This document shows, one piece after another, positions 33,101 through 39,355 of a DNA stretch of 64,000 nt. The stretch is taken from NCBI RefSeq assembly GCF_031583025.1, contig NZ_CP134062.1, forward strand, positions 4,747,234 to 4,811,233, read 5' to 3'. The stretch is from Mycobacterium sp. Z3061. Lineage in GTDB: Bacteria; Actinomycetota; Actinomycetes; Mycobacteriales; Mycobacteriaceae. The position numbers and the translations under genes were made by a program. The stretch's first letter is position 1. Every line of letters begins with the position of its first letter. Below the pieces are notes generated by a model. It saw nothing but the letters and a program-made list of their open reading frames with translations, searched no databases and was not told where the DNA came from.

Positions 33101-33129
33101 TCGGGTGTTTCGGTCGACACGAACACCAT
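24100..33129 (-). CDS. Giant NRPS: FAAL-ACP-Cy-A-PCP-Cy-MT-PCP-Cy-PCP
   Basis: 3009 aa and first gene of the operon; ATG with GGAGGAG six bases upstream. Order: fatty-acyl-AMP ligase (about 25-590; YTSGSTGEPKG, WLPLYHDLGIF); ACP (Ser625); Cy1 (about 675-1095, DLIMAD intact); A (about 1100-1610, code DLYNFSMIWK, cysteine-like; Lys1597); PCP1 (Ser1652); Cy2 (about 1705-2120), where the first Asp of DxxxxD is Asn (NYLSLD); a methyltransferase-like domain (about 2150-2390) with a weak SAM loop (EIGSRTG); PCP2 (Ser2438); Cy3 (about 2495-2915, DNIMLD); PCP3 (Ser2959). Two modules lack A domains, as in HMWP1/HMWP2 of yersiniabactin, so Cys must be loaded in trans. The FAAL replaces the salicyl starter, which predicts a lipid-capped thiazoline chain. 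Domain borders are approximate. Confidence 0.92.
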   Translation of the reverse strand: MVFVSTETPELRSPDGQCKRDKAGPPTDRRVPDVIAEWVHRRPEAIALRMVDLAGTEVWTYRRLWEQVCRIRDNAFGDLPVGSRVVMAQAGDADYVAGFIAAMDAGLIPVPLYLPAADAPERFLRRAQHILRDCEPAAVYTSAGLAETLDGEALLDGIALRTPDSSVRMAGRAVAAGEVAFLQYTSGSTGEPKGIVNTHKSMLCQRRIGLALWNHPDDIRTVSWLPLYHDLGIFWGVLLALATGGTATVIPPFDFVRNPRIWLQTVHEVRGNWIAGPDFAYRLCVDAFDEASAKSLDLSCLRLAVNGAEPVRPATLRDFAARFQPAGLRADVMAPQYGLAEAGLAVSGTTSPRPWVQASFDAEQLNRGRAVGCSDEPADRRARTLVSCGDSTLGWDVRIVDPHLCVVLPDGTVGEIWVAGEGLPAGYWRRPDQTAETFCANTSDGAGPFLRTGDAGFRRDGELYICGRYRDLIIVGGGNYFPNDIELTVEEAGCGVDNGGACAVQPEASAGEWWLVAETGSPAQDLDDLSRVLRRRILAAHQTAPERVVWVRQRTLPRTTSGKIRRRKTLELLAAGELDVVQQVSANPVHPVAATELAVCVADLLGMTAADLAGDTDLVARGLTSVMVAQVVEWTARRSRRLDFADLYAGPTLDNWQQLYDDAAPISPRQAGSEGSTTALQRAYWVGRGAEQPLGGVGCQTYFELSGAAIDPVRLNAALDALARRHPMLRSTFPGPDRFHTAPQNIHAPLRTHDLTGTTDPNRHLAEVRARLRTHRFDIESGDTWRVELTRLDDRCILHFAIDLIMADLTSIGIFLRDLAALYRGDELPGTPATFEMAARMPSPTPDDAELLPEGPQLPRGEERDVVFRREQHALGRDSIAGLDAACRAHGVTRAAAFLAAYSLVLQRWSTTHDFLINVTTFGRPPGVADVIGDFTETHLYRTGGHARIPFAEQVRNAQRGLRAALAAPESTDLLAAQLRAGTGHSGIAPLVFTYAADTTVLRQADAETLGAVSELTSMTPQVTIDNQVGALGDGLIVSWDYRAGCFPGGVVTDMFAAYVGLLERLGSHDWATPVPIGLPKHSALARQRRNATTVPAPPGVLYQAFREHAQRNPTAIALYWAADEFGPAPDADDPIAAAHPHLTYGALDELACRVAGALAARHAPGSIIGIQLPKGPAQVVAVLGVLMSGCAYLPVGVDQPGERFARICALSGMAGLIRSEGRENGATTAGPVVYDIGSMFRSAPAEPIPSDPHDIAYVIYTSGSTGEPKGVLTSHAAALNTIVDVNRRNEIGDADVLLALSALDFDLSVYDIFGPLSRGASVVTISEAHRRDAFRWKKLIAEFSVTIWNSVPALLDMLLIAVGGQAAALSTLRSVFLSGDWIPLDMPRRLHGVAPQARLVAMGGATEAAIWSNEFVVADPDPEWVSVPYGYPLSNQVFRVVDTTGEDRPDHVAGELWIGGAGVALGYQHAPALTAEKFVADEEGRRWYRTGDLGCYWPDGTLEFLGRIDAQVKINGHRVECGEIEHVLRGYPGVGSAVVVPVHGNRALGAVVVAECAAAEPSSAELRTHLESRLPQYMVPNLFLFGSTLPLNGNGKVDRRRAAQEIEAAAHAAPSGALTPVEQLVAEVWSAVLGSPITSRDDNFFRHGGDSLRATQVALELKRKGVHGADVGQLLKRQTLREFSSVCVTGPPPHAAGGHFRVTPVAELPLTRLQQAYVLGSAGLNGTVRAPTYFAVVLAATEPGEEIDPARFAAVVSRCVDEFDMLRCALDTDTGQRVHAHTGPVAVTMVAGLDPDSLMQRMAGATFDPRAVPAVQCFALTGSSRHIGLLINYLSLDARSLTTVIATIVADYQRAPRPFQVDCGATVFARFAGETPRNGYAHEHSPPPALPLCVDSASDHNARVRFARSTFTLDPREFDCLRERASRLGVTPTALIFEAFGAALYATGTGPRFAIVVPISHRPDYAPADREVLGNFTRLMLCDLDYSVAEPGSREAVSAAQEQLWCAVGDSGDATAYLAALRAAGSAGYPVVFTSTLGLVPQHATELSSLGTLTQTPGVWLDCQVEDDRGGARISWDVATGVISDEALAQAFTYFQRVVRDGRVPETLPEAGESDWPAAVIASARGLYGPQQVRQEYAALVRRWEQVRSGVAAHRDTDRAARRLADIVTGAASPQTLIGDPQLAPEALLLADERLRVALDELTERIFTHSRQVGRRLRILEIGSRTGLITQRLTGLIGAVADEYLCFEPNPVLAAIAAGRNIQSVVQQLDSHAQLAATEADVVVCCGSLHQLTDAGTVLDAVAVAADGWLWVAEVCEVTAATLASAAVLNPDLLSAGSLPAAHEWWRFLAQRHWRPAQMTQNGPGLTIIAHPRRDDRRRRAAQVSRLAPPAAVPAPVPAVDQSVQATIAAIWQRHLNIAGSALPAADDDFFLLGGDSLVATRVYADLQSAGFTRLALVDLFNYPVLAELAEHAGMPTAAHPARQQVTSAAGDESSYPLTVVQQAYLAGRFGGFMLSGVAAHCYFEFEVPEFDAARFEKAARQLIDRHPGLRTTVLPESSRWSAVVHPAPIEPVVRSYDDVRTPLVDQVIDLTTRPGIDFGVQLSDGGRAVVGISMDNIMLDGTSMMIALAQLEYLYRGGDTDELPSLPITFACYVAGHPELWPGADEDVLPTLADSRDYWRARLPALPPAPQLAATQVLLDIERPVFERVEAAVGAADWRRITEACRAERVTAASFLLAHYARVLGRWSGNNHFCINVTLFDRDPDVPGIEHVIGDFTSLLLLECQVESAASIWEQARRLQRQLVTDLPHRAADAVWLQRELLRHHGQPAKAVFPVVFTSGLGLIGTSPGAPSGLGRPVFGLSQTPQTVLDFQMWESAGGLSLSWDFVTQAIPREAARHNLDTMVDGMLAAAASNPAAAHPEVRGDEFSDKVLRTCAAALGLPRVEPGDNFFRLGGDSVTATRVVEQLSRDVSAAATLRLLFEYPVIGDFVTQLRTVTGDSDFEEGVL

Positions 33130-33185
33130 CCCTTGACTCCTCCGAACCTGGCGTTACGGGCACATCACGCGGTGTCGACCCGTCC

Positions 33186-33219
33186 TGCAAGCAAATTACT
33201 ACTTGCAAACGATGTGCAA
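33186..33219. promoter_or_regulatory. Operator-like site 1 (TTGCA-N7-TGCAA) with extra half-site
   Basis: TTGCAAACGATGTGCAA at 33203-33219 is an inverted repeat, TTGCA and TGCAA separated by 7 bases. It is preceded by TTACTAC (33196-33202). An upstream TGCAAG (33186-33191) also pairs with CTTGCA (33202-33207), so three half-sites lie in a row. The same sequence type recurs at 33388-33411 and 39208-39230. Confidence 0.65.
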
Positions 33220-33237
33220 CACGTTCTCCAACGTCAA
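33209..33237 (-). promoter_or_regulatory. Candidate promoter of the NRPS operon
   Basis: On the minus strand TTGACG (33237-33232) is followed after 17 bases by CATCGT (33214-33209), a reasonable -35 and a weak -10. The -10 lies inside the operator-like palindrome at 33203-33219, so binding there would block transcription. The 5' leader would be about 75 nt. Confidence 0.35.
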
Positions 33238-33360
33238 GGCTGTCGGCGAATTTCTCTGCCGGGACCGGCAGCGCCCGGCGCAATCGAAACCCGGTGCGGT
33301 TGGCCCCATCCTCGACGCGGATGCCGAGGCAAACGCCACGCGTTCGATCGAACTTCCCGC

Positions 33361-33389
33361 TTGACAAGACGCCCCGACCGCAGCAGATT
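33361..33389 (+). promoter_or_regulatory. Candidate promoter of the PE gene
   Basis: A consensus -35 TTGACA (33361-33366) is followed after 17 bases by CAGATT (33384-33389), a fair -10. Operator-like site 2 begins 5 bases downstream, at the expected transcription start. The leader to the ATG at 33476 would be about 80 nt. Confidence 0.45.
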
Positions 33390-33411
33390 ACTACATGCGA
33401 ATCATATGCAA
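33388..33411. promoter_or_regulatory. Operator-like site 2
   Basis: TTACTAC followed by ATGCGAATCATATGCAA (33395-33411). The seven-base leader is identical to that of site 1, and the palindrome keeps the TGC...GCA arms at the same spacing. It lies directly downstream of a TTGACA promoter for the PE gene. Confidence 0.62.
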
Positions 33412-33475
33412 GAAGTCCTGATGTGGTTCCGCCGGCCAACGCTCGTCACCTCTGGCAGCCAGGAGTCCAACGGAT

Positions 33476-34699
33476 ATGTCGTATGTGATCGCCGCGTCGC
33501 AACTGGTGCACCATGCGGCCCACGAGCTGGCCGGCATCGGTACGTCGCTGGCCGACGCGGCCGCGACCGTTGCCGGGCCCACGACCGGCATCGCGGCGGC
33601 GGCACAAGACGAGATATCGGTCGCGATCGCCGCCCTGTTCCGTGACCTCGGCCGCGAATTCCAGGCCGTCAGCGCTCAGACACAGTCATTCCATGCGGAA
33701 TTCGTCGACTCGATCAACGCCGGCGCCGCGGCATACGCCGGCGCCGAGGCCGGCAACGCCCGTGCGGTGCTCACCGCCGCTGCGAGTCCAGGTGGCATCG
33801 AGCCGCTCTCTAGATGGACCGCGACCCTTGACTCCACCGCCAGAAATGCCCAGACGGTATTGGGTGCCGCGCCGGCCAGCCTGAACACGTTGGCCGGCGG
33901 CGTCTCCACCGGACTACGCCAATTGGCCACCGATCCGGCGGCGTTCTTCGGAAACCTCCGGACCGCAGCGCAATCCGTGTTTCTGGTCGGCGCACCCCAA
34001 GATGTCGCCTCCGCCGTCGTCCAGCACACCCTGGGCGGCGTCACCCAGGCGACCAACGGAAGTGTCACGCCTCCGGAGATCGTTCCCGTCAACGACGTGC
34101 ATGTCCAGCTGTACGAAGGGCTGGCCGGCCTGGCAGATTTCCAGACCGGTTCGTCCGGCTTCGAACAGACCCTGGTGGCCGGCCTCACCAATTTCGCCGC
34201 ATCTCCGGCGAGCGGTGTGCTGCTCGGCGCGGTAGGTCCGTTCGTCAGCCCCGCTGTGGCGCTGTGGAATACCGCTGGGTCCGTCTTCGCCGACCTCACC
34301 GGCGGCTCACCCGTCGCGGCGTTGGGTCACCTGATCGACGCACCGGCCAACGTCGTCGACGCCTTCTTCAATGGCGCCACGCTCAACCTGGATGCGCTCG
34401 CTCCGACGTTCGACCCGTTCGTCACGTCGGGATCGGCGGGCGGAGAACGACTCGACGGTCTCAGCTTCGCCTTCGGCGGGCTGTTCAGTCCGGGCGAGGT
34501 GGTGACCGGTGCCAGCGGCCCGATGTACTACGGCACCGGCGGGTCCATGCTCAACGCTCTGGGATTGCGGTTCAGCTTCTTCCCGCCGGACGAGTTCGCC
34601 GGCGGGAGCCTGAGTATCCCCGCCATTCCGGTGGGTCCGATCGGCGCGACCGCGGGTCTGATCAGCATTCTCGGGCACGCCCTGGGCGGCACCCTCTGA
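33476..34699 (+). CDS. PE-family protein with GjpA/porin-like C-terminal region
   Basis: A 407-aa protein. Residues 1-95 are a PE domain (MSYVIAASQLVHHAAHELAGIG ... LFRDLGREFQAVSAQTQSFHAEF), normally a type VII secretion signal that pairs with a PPE protein. The rest is not PGRS; its LYEGLAGLADFQTGSSGF and LIDAPANVVDAFFNGATLNLDAL segments resemble the mycobacterial GjpA outer-membrane-porin-like family. ATG has AGGAG ten bases upstream. It diverges from the metallophore NRPS and shares its operator-like elements, so a role at the cell surface in metallophore traffic is a reasonable guess. The partner PPE may be the one at 39356. Confidence 0.85.
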   Translation: MSYVIAASQLVHHAAHELAGIGTSLADAAATVAGPTTGIAAAAQDEISVAIAALFRDLGREFQAVSAQTQSFHAEFVDSINAGAAAYAGAEAGNARAVLTAAASPGGIEPLSRWTATLDSTARNAQTVLGAAPASLNTLAGGVSTGLRQLATDPAAFFGNLRTAAQSVFLVGAPQDVASAVVQHTLGGVTQATNGSVTPPEIVPVNDVHVQLYEGLAGLADFQTGSSGFEQTLVAGLTNFAASPASGVLLGAVGPFVSPAVALWNTAGSVFADLTGGSPVAALGHLIDAPANVVDAFFNGATLNLDALAPTFDPFVTSGSAGGERLDGLSFAFGGLFSPGEVVTGASGPMYYGTGGSMLNALGLRFSFFPPDEFAGGSLSIPAIPVGPIGATAGLISILGHALGGTL

Positions 34700-34730
34700 T
34701 ACCCGGCTCGATAACTGGCAAGGTGAGTTC

Positions 34731-35549
34731 ATGAGTAGGGCCGCTCCGGACCTGGGCGAGGTCCAGGAAACACTGCTGATTCCGCTCTACGCCCGAGCCT
34801 GTGACGCCGTATCCCGTCGGCCGGTGCTCGGCGACCGCCGGGCGCGCGAACTCGTCGAGTCCATCGACTACGACTTCAGCGGATTCGGCGGTTCGTCCTT
34901 GTCCGGCTCGGTGTATCGATCGTCGATCTTCGACGGCTGGGCGGCCCGGTTCATCGACGAGCACCCGGACGGCACGGTTGTGGAGATCGGCACCGGACTG
35001 AACACCAGATTCGACCGGCTCGACAATGGCCGGATCCACTGGTTCGACCTCGACCTCCCCGACACTATCGCCCTGCGCCGCAGGTTCTTCAGAGACAGCG
35101 AGCGGTGCACGATGCTGGCGGGCTCTGTGCTGGACACCGACTGGTTCGACGTGGTGGCCGCCTCCCCCGGACCGCACCTGTTCCTCAGCGAAGCCGTCCT
35201 GATCTATCTCCGTGACGACGAAGTGCGTCGAGTTCTCACCCAACTCGCGCAACGGTTTCCAGGGTCCTTGCTGGTGTTCGACACCGCCGGCGGCCGAATG
35301 GTCACCGGGCAGGACCGCAACCGGTCGCTGGCGAAGGTGAAGGCTCGGCTGCGCTGGGTCTGCGACGATCCACATGACGTCGAGCCCTGCGGACTGAAGT
35401 TGCTCGACACTCGCACGCTGGCGAACCCGCAGCCCGAGATTGCCGAATCCTGGCCCCGGCCAAGGCGGGTGGGCATGTCGGTATTGGCGCGCCTGATGCC
35501 ATCGATGGTCAACACCTACAAATTCAACGTGTTCAGAGCCGTTACCTGA
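34731..35549 (+). CDS. S-adenosylmethionine-dependent O-methyltransferase, LCMT/TcmP-like
   Basis: A 272-aa methyltransferase of the leucine carboxyl methyltransferase superfamily. VVEIGTGLNTRFDRLDNGRIHWFDLDLPD gives the SAM-binding loop and the family hallmark W-F-x-x-D-L-P, and LFLSEAVLIYL is the post-motif helix. Members methylate carboxylates or hydroxyls of proteins and polyketides. It follows the PE gene by 31 nt on the same strand and is likely co-transcribed with it. Methylation of the cluster product is plausible but not shown. Its 3' end overlaps the convergent ABC transporter gene by 34 nt. Confidence 0.85.
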   Translation: MSRAAPDLGEVQETLLIPLYARACDAVSRRPVLGDRRARELVESIDYDFSGFGGSSLSGSVYRSSIFDGWAARFIDEHPDGTVVEIGTGLNTRFDRLDNGRIHWFDLDLPDTIALRRRFFRDSERCTMLAGSVLDTDWFDVVAASPGPHLFLSEAVLIYLRDDEVRRVLTQLAQRFPGSLLVFDTAGGRMVTGQDRNRSLAKVKARLRWVCDDPHDVEPCGLKLLDTRTLANPQPEIAESWPRPRRVGMSVLARLMPSMVNTYKFNVFRAVT

Positions 35550-37300
35550 GGCCCGGGCCGCAGTGCCCAGCCGCGGGCCTGCAGACGCTCCCGCCAGAAT
35601 CGGGCATAGGTGCCGCCCTCGGACAGTAGTTGGTCATGACGGCCGCGGGCGGTGATGCAACCGCGGTCCAGCACCAGGATCTGGTCGGCTTCCATCACGG
35701 TCGAAAGCCGATGCGCGACAACAACAACGGTGCGGTCGTGGGCCAGCTCACGAATGGCGTCGGCGATTGCCGCCTCGTTGACGGCATCCAGCGCGGCGGT
35801 CGCTTCGTCCAGCAGCACGATGGGGGCGTCCTTGAGTAGCGCACGGGCGATGGCGACCCGCTGACGTTCGCCGCCCGACAGTGCCGAGCCGCCCTCGCCG
35901 ACCCGGGTTTCCCAGCCCTCGGGCAGCCGGTCGATCACCTCGTCCAACCGGGCAATGGCCGCGACGCAGTCGAGTGCGGTGTCCGTGGCTCCCGGAGCAG
36001 CCATCCGCAGGTTGTCGGCGATGGTCCCGTCGAAGAGGTAAACGTCTTCGAAGACGTGGGCGGTCAGGTGCGCAACCCTGCTGGTGCCGAGTTGACGCAC
36101 GTCGCGACCGCCGATCAGGATGCTGCCGTCGTCGACGTCGAAAAACCGGCCGATCAGTCGCAGCAATGTGGTCTTTCCCGCCCCGGATGGACCGACGATG
36201 GCGGTGAGACCGCCCGCCGGAATGACGGCGTCGACGCCGTCAATGACGGTTTCCCCGTCGCGGTAACCGAAACGCACACCGCGCAACTCGACGCCGGAGT
36301 CCAGGGGTGCCGGACTTTCGGTCTCGGGTTCCGGGAGGGCCGGCACCGCGAGCAGCTCACGCACCCGGACGATCGCGTCCGCGGTCACCTGCACGTGCCC
36401 GGCGAGGTCGCCCAGCTGAGAGATGGGATCGATCATGCGCAGGGTGATGATGAGCAGGCCGATCATGGTGGGTAGCGCCAGCTCGCCGCGCAGCGTCAAC
36501 ATGACTGCGAAGGCGATGACGGTCGTCACGACCAGCTGCATGGTGCCGAAGCAGGCGATCAGCCCCCATGCACCGCGGATGGTGAGCCTTGACTGTGAAC
36601 GTTGTTGCCGGGTAAGGGATTCCTCCAGTGTGCCCAGCTCCCGCCGGCCCAGGACGCCGTAGGCCCGCAAGGTGGGTTGCATGCGCGCGTACTCGACGAT
36701 CCGTGACGCGGTGGCGCCGATATCGTCCTCGTAGTCGCCGTCGTTGCGGTGCACGATGCCCATGAACATTCGCACTGACAGTGCGCACAACACGGCGCCC
36801 ACGGTGAGCGCGAGACCGATACGCCAGTCGCTGAGATAGCTGCCGATGATCAGGGTCAGCGGCGCGCTCACCCCGACGATCACGTGGCGGAGCAGATGGG
36901 AGGGGAAGTCCGCGATGTCGATCGCGTCCTTGGCGACCAAGCGTCCGACCGGCCCGGTGCGGTCAGGCCCGAACCAGCCGAGCGGCAACCTCGCCAGGTG
37001 GTCTCCGATTCTGGTGTGAAACCCGGTCAGTGCGTCCGTGCCGACCTGATAGCCCAGTGTCGTGCTCCAGGCCAGTAACACGTGATGGACCGCCACCGTC
37101 AGCCCGATCGCGACGACCGCGAAGCAGACTTGCCCGTGATTCGTGGGACGGCCGACGACGGCGGCGATGAGCGGAACCATGAACAGGAAACCGACGCCTT
37201 GCAGAATCCCTTGCGCGCCTTGCAGGATCAGCATCGTGCGCAGTCGGCGCCGCCCACGGCCGTCGAGCAGTTCGAGCAGGTAGCGGATCACAGTGATCAT
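35516..37300 (-). CDS. ABC half-transporter, second subunit (IrtB/YbtQ-like)
   Basis: A 594-aa half-transporter with an N-terminal six-helix domain (about 15-320) and an ATPase domain (about 345-580): Walker A GPSGAGKTTLL, signature [15 protein letters not shown], Walker B IVLLDEATAALD, switch His in VVAHRLST. This fused layout is shared by the siderophore transporters IrtA/IrtB of mycobacteria and YbtP/YbtQ of Yersinia, which act as heterodimers and import in spite of an exporter fold. Direction cannot be read from the sequence here. The start ATG at 37300 overlaps the stop of the partner by 4 nt. Confidence 0.88.
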   Translation of the reverse strand: MITVIRYLLELLDGRGRRRLRTMLILQGAQGILQGVGFLFMVPLIAAVVGRPTNHGQVCFAVVAIGLTVAVHHVLLAWSTTLGYQVGTDALTGFHTRIGDHLARLPLGWFGPDRTGPVGRLVAKDAIDIADFPSHLLRHVIVGVSAPLTLIIGSYLSDWRIGLALTVGAVLCALSVRMFMGIVHRNDGDYEDDIGATASRIVEYARMQPTLRAYGVLGRRELGTLEESLTRQQRSQSRLTIRGAWGLIACFGTMQLVVTTVIAFAVMLTLRGELALPTMIGLLIITLRMIDPISQLGDLAGHVQVTADAIVRVRELLAVPALPEPETESPAPLDSGVELRGVRFGYRDGETVIDGVDAVIPAGGLTAIVGPSGAGKTTLLRLIGRFFDVDDGSILIGGRDVRQLGTSRVAHLTAHVFEDVYLFDGTIADNLRMAAPGATDTALDCVAAIARLDEVIDRLPEGWETRVGEGGSALSGGERQRVAIARALLKDAPIVLLDEATAALDAVNEAAIADAIRELAHDRTVVVVAHRLSTVMEADQILVLDRGCITARGRHDQLLSEGGTYARFWRERLQARGWALRPGPQVTALNTLNL

Positions 37301-39069
37301 CGCCCTGCCTCCAGTTGCTCGATGACGCCGCGTTCGGCGGTTCTTTCCTGCTGCCACAACCGGGCGTAACTTCCCCCGGCCGCCAGCAGGTCGGCATGTC
37401 TTCCCGATTCGGCGATCCGGCCGCGGTCGAGTACGACGATGTTGTCGGCACCCCGGATGGTGCTGAGTCGGTGCGCGATCACCAGGACCGTCCGGTCCCG
37501 TGCGACCTCACCGAGGGCCTCCTGGATGCGCGCCTCGTTCTCCGGATCGGCGCTGGCCGTCGCCTCGTCGAGTACCAAAACCGGGCGGTCGGCAAGAATC
37601 GCACGGGCGATGCAGACACGTTGCCGTTCGCCGCCGGAAAGCGCCGCATCCTCGCCCACCACGGACTCCAATCCGCGGGGCAACTCTTCGATCTTCGACA
37701 GGATCTGGGCCTTGGCAGCGGCCGCGCGCACCTGCGTGTCGTCGGCGCCGGGACAACCCAGCCGGATGTTGTCGCGGATGCTCATGGTGGACAACAGGTG
37801 TGACTCCTGAAACACGAATGCCACCTGCTGGTAGAGCTCGGCGGCAGCGATCCGCCGCAGGTCCACTCCGTACAGTTCGACCGACCCCGAGCAGGGGTCA
37901 TCGAACCGGGGCAGCAGCTTGGCCAGTGTCGACTTTCCCGAGCCGGAGGGCCCCACCAGCGCGGTGATGGTGCCGCGTTCGAGACGAAGATCGATTCCGT
38001 TCAGGGCCAACGTGTCACCAAAGGTGACGCACACATCGCGCATCCGCACCACCGGCCCGGGCGTCGTGGCATCCGGTGCCACCGGTTCGCCTGCCACCGG
38101 AAGTTCCGGCGTAGCCAGCAATTCGCGGATGCCGCGGGCGACCTTCAGGGCGGTGACCAGCGGGTGTACGGACATCAGCACCGTCATCCACCCCGCGGTG
38201 ATGACAGTGCCGAACACCAGGAAGGCGATGAAGTCTCCCGGCCTGAGATCGCCGTCAGCGGTCAGAAACGCGCCGGCCGTTGCGACTACGAGCAGGATGC
38301 TCGGTGGCGAGAGCAGGATCTCCGCCGTCACCCCCGCCACGCTGGTGGATTTTGCCCAGTCGAGAAAAAAGTGCGCGAAAGCCTTTGACACGTCCCTGAA
38401 TCGGCGTCCCGCCGTGCCCGGCGTGCCGAACGCCTTCACCACCCCGATGCCGTTGACGAGTTCCACTGCCGCGCTGTTGAGGCGAACCAGCCATTCCATG
38501 AACTCCGGATACTTGGTGCCGGCACTGGCCATCGCGCGTTGATAAGCGGCGAACCCGGCGACGACCGGCAACAGCGTCGCCAATGCCATCCGCCAGTCCA
38601 GTGCGAACAGGTACACGAACGCCACCACGGGCGGCACCGATGCGGCGCTGAGTTCCACGATCGAGTGCGCGACGAGGCGATGCAGCGCCGCCACATCGTC
38701 TTCCACCGCCTTCTTCACGATGCCGGAGTTGCGATCGCTGAACCAGGCAAGTGGGACCTTGGCGAGTTTGACCAGGAGTTCACGGCGGATCCGAAACGAC
38801 ACTTGGATGTCGGCCAGATGGGTCAACACACCGGCAGTCAAGACACCCAACTGTTTTGCCGCAAGCGCCGCTGCCGCCACGATGATGATCGGCCACACGT
38901 CGGCATCGCCCGCGAGCAGTCGTCTGCTCACTTCCACGACGGCGAGCAGCGGCGCCATCCCGGCCAGCGAACTGAGCGCCGACAACAGGCCGCACGCGAC
39001 GAGTGTCGCTCGCGCCGGCCTGAGAATTTCCGGCGGTGCAGCGGTGTTCGGTTCAGTGTCTGCTCGCAC
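37297..39069 (-). CDS. ABC half-transporter, first subunit (IrtA/YbtP-like, no SID domain)
   Basis: A 590-aa half-transporter, first gene of the pair. Membrane domain about 20-320; ATPase domain about 345-580 with GPSGSGKSTLAKLL, LSGGERQRVCIARAI and VLVLDEATASADPENE. The residue after the Walker B Glu region reads ASADP rather than the usual ALD, a small deviation. It lacks the FAD-binding siderophore-interaction domain found in mycobacterial IrtA, so any metal release by reduction would need another protein. It diverges from the PPE-PE operon, and operator-like site 3 lies between them. Confidence 0.88.
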   Translation of the reverse strand: MRADTEPNTAAPPEILRPARATLVACGLLSALSSLAGMAPLLAVVEVSRRLLAGDADVWPIIIVAAAALAAKQLGVLTAGVLTHLADIQVSFRIRRELLVKLAKVPLAWFSDRNSGIVKKAVEDDVAALHRLVAHSIVELSAASVPPVVAFVYLFALDWRMALATLLPVVAGFAAYQRAMASAGTKYPEFMEWLVRLNSAAVELVNGIGVVKAFGTPGTAGRRFRDVSKAFAHFFLDWAKSTSVAGVTAEILLSPPSILLVVATAGAFLTADGDLRPGDFIAFLVFGTVITAGWMTVLMSVHPLVTALKVARGIRELLATPELPVAGEPVAPDATTPGPVVRMRDVCVTFGDTLALNGIDLRLERGTITALVGPSGSGKSTLAKLLPRFDDPCSGSVELYGVDLRRIAAAELYQQVAFVFQESHLLSTMSIRDNIRLGCPGADDTQVRAAAAKAQILSKIEELPRGLESVVGEDAALSGGERQRVCIARAILADRPVLVLDEATASADPENEARIQEALGEVARDRTVLVIAHRLSTIRGADNIVVLDRGRIAESGRHADLLAAGGSYARLWQQERTAERGVIEQLEAGR

Positions 39070-39207
39070 GCCTCTCCTCAGTCGCGACCAACCTGCTACG
39101 GCCCGACCCGTAATGGTGCGCTACGGCAGCGGCTTCGGCATCCGGGTCCGCAGCGGCAACCTTTGCTAGCGCGGTCAGTCGCACCTGGGTTACGCTAGCG
39201 CCTGAAG

Positions 39208-39230
39208 TCCTACATGCAAACACTTCGCAA
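39208..39230. promoter_or_regulatory. Operator-like site 3
   Basis: CCTAC then ATGCAAACACTTCGCAA (39214-39230). It matches sites 1 and 2 in the TGC(A/G)AA left arm, the spacing and the GCAA right arm, and in the CTAC leader. It lies about 140 nt before the ABC transporter start and about 125 nt before the PPE start, so it could serve either or both. No strong -35/-10 pair is evident here. Confidence 0.58.
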
Positions 39231-39355
39231 GATTGCTAGGGTCGCCCGGCGGCAGGAATTCCGCCCTCCGGCATCGTTAGCGCGAGCAGAAAGCTGAGTG
39301 GCGCTATGACGATTCGGCTCTTCCCTCGGAGGTATCCGATTGTGTCTAACTGGCA

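Larger units (their letters stand above)
33130..33475. other. 346-nt divergent regulatory region between NRPS operon and PE gene
   Basis: This gap holds the promoters of two outward-facing units: the NRPS operon (minus, start 33129) and the PE gene (plus, start 33476). It contains two copies of the 17-bp operator-like sequence described in separate entries, one near each promoter, about 190 nt apart. No IdeR-type box (TTAGGTTAGGCTAACCTAA) and no Zur-type box are visible. I see no small gene in it. Confidence 0.75.

Noticed and set aside
33130..33475. IdeR or Zur box controlling the metallophore operon
   Set aside because: I looked for TTAGGTTAGGCTAACCTAA-like and TGAAAATGATTTTCA-like sequences in the intergenic regions of the cluster and saw none; a different palindrome is present instead.
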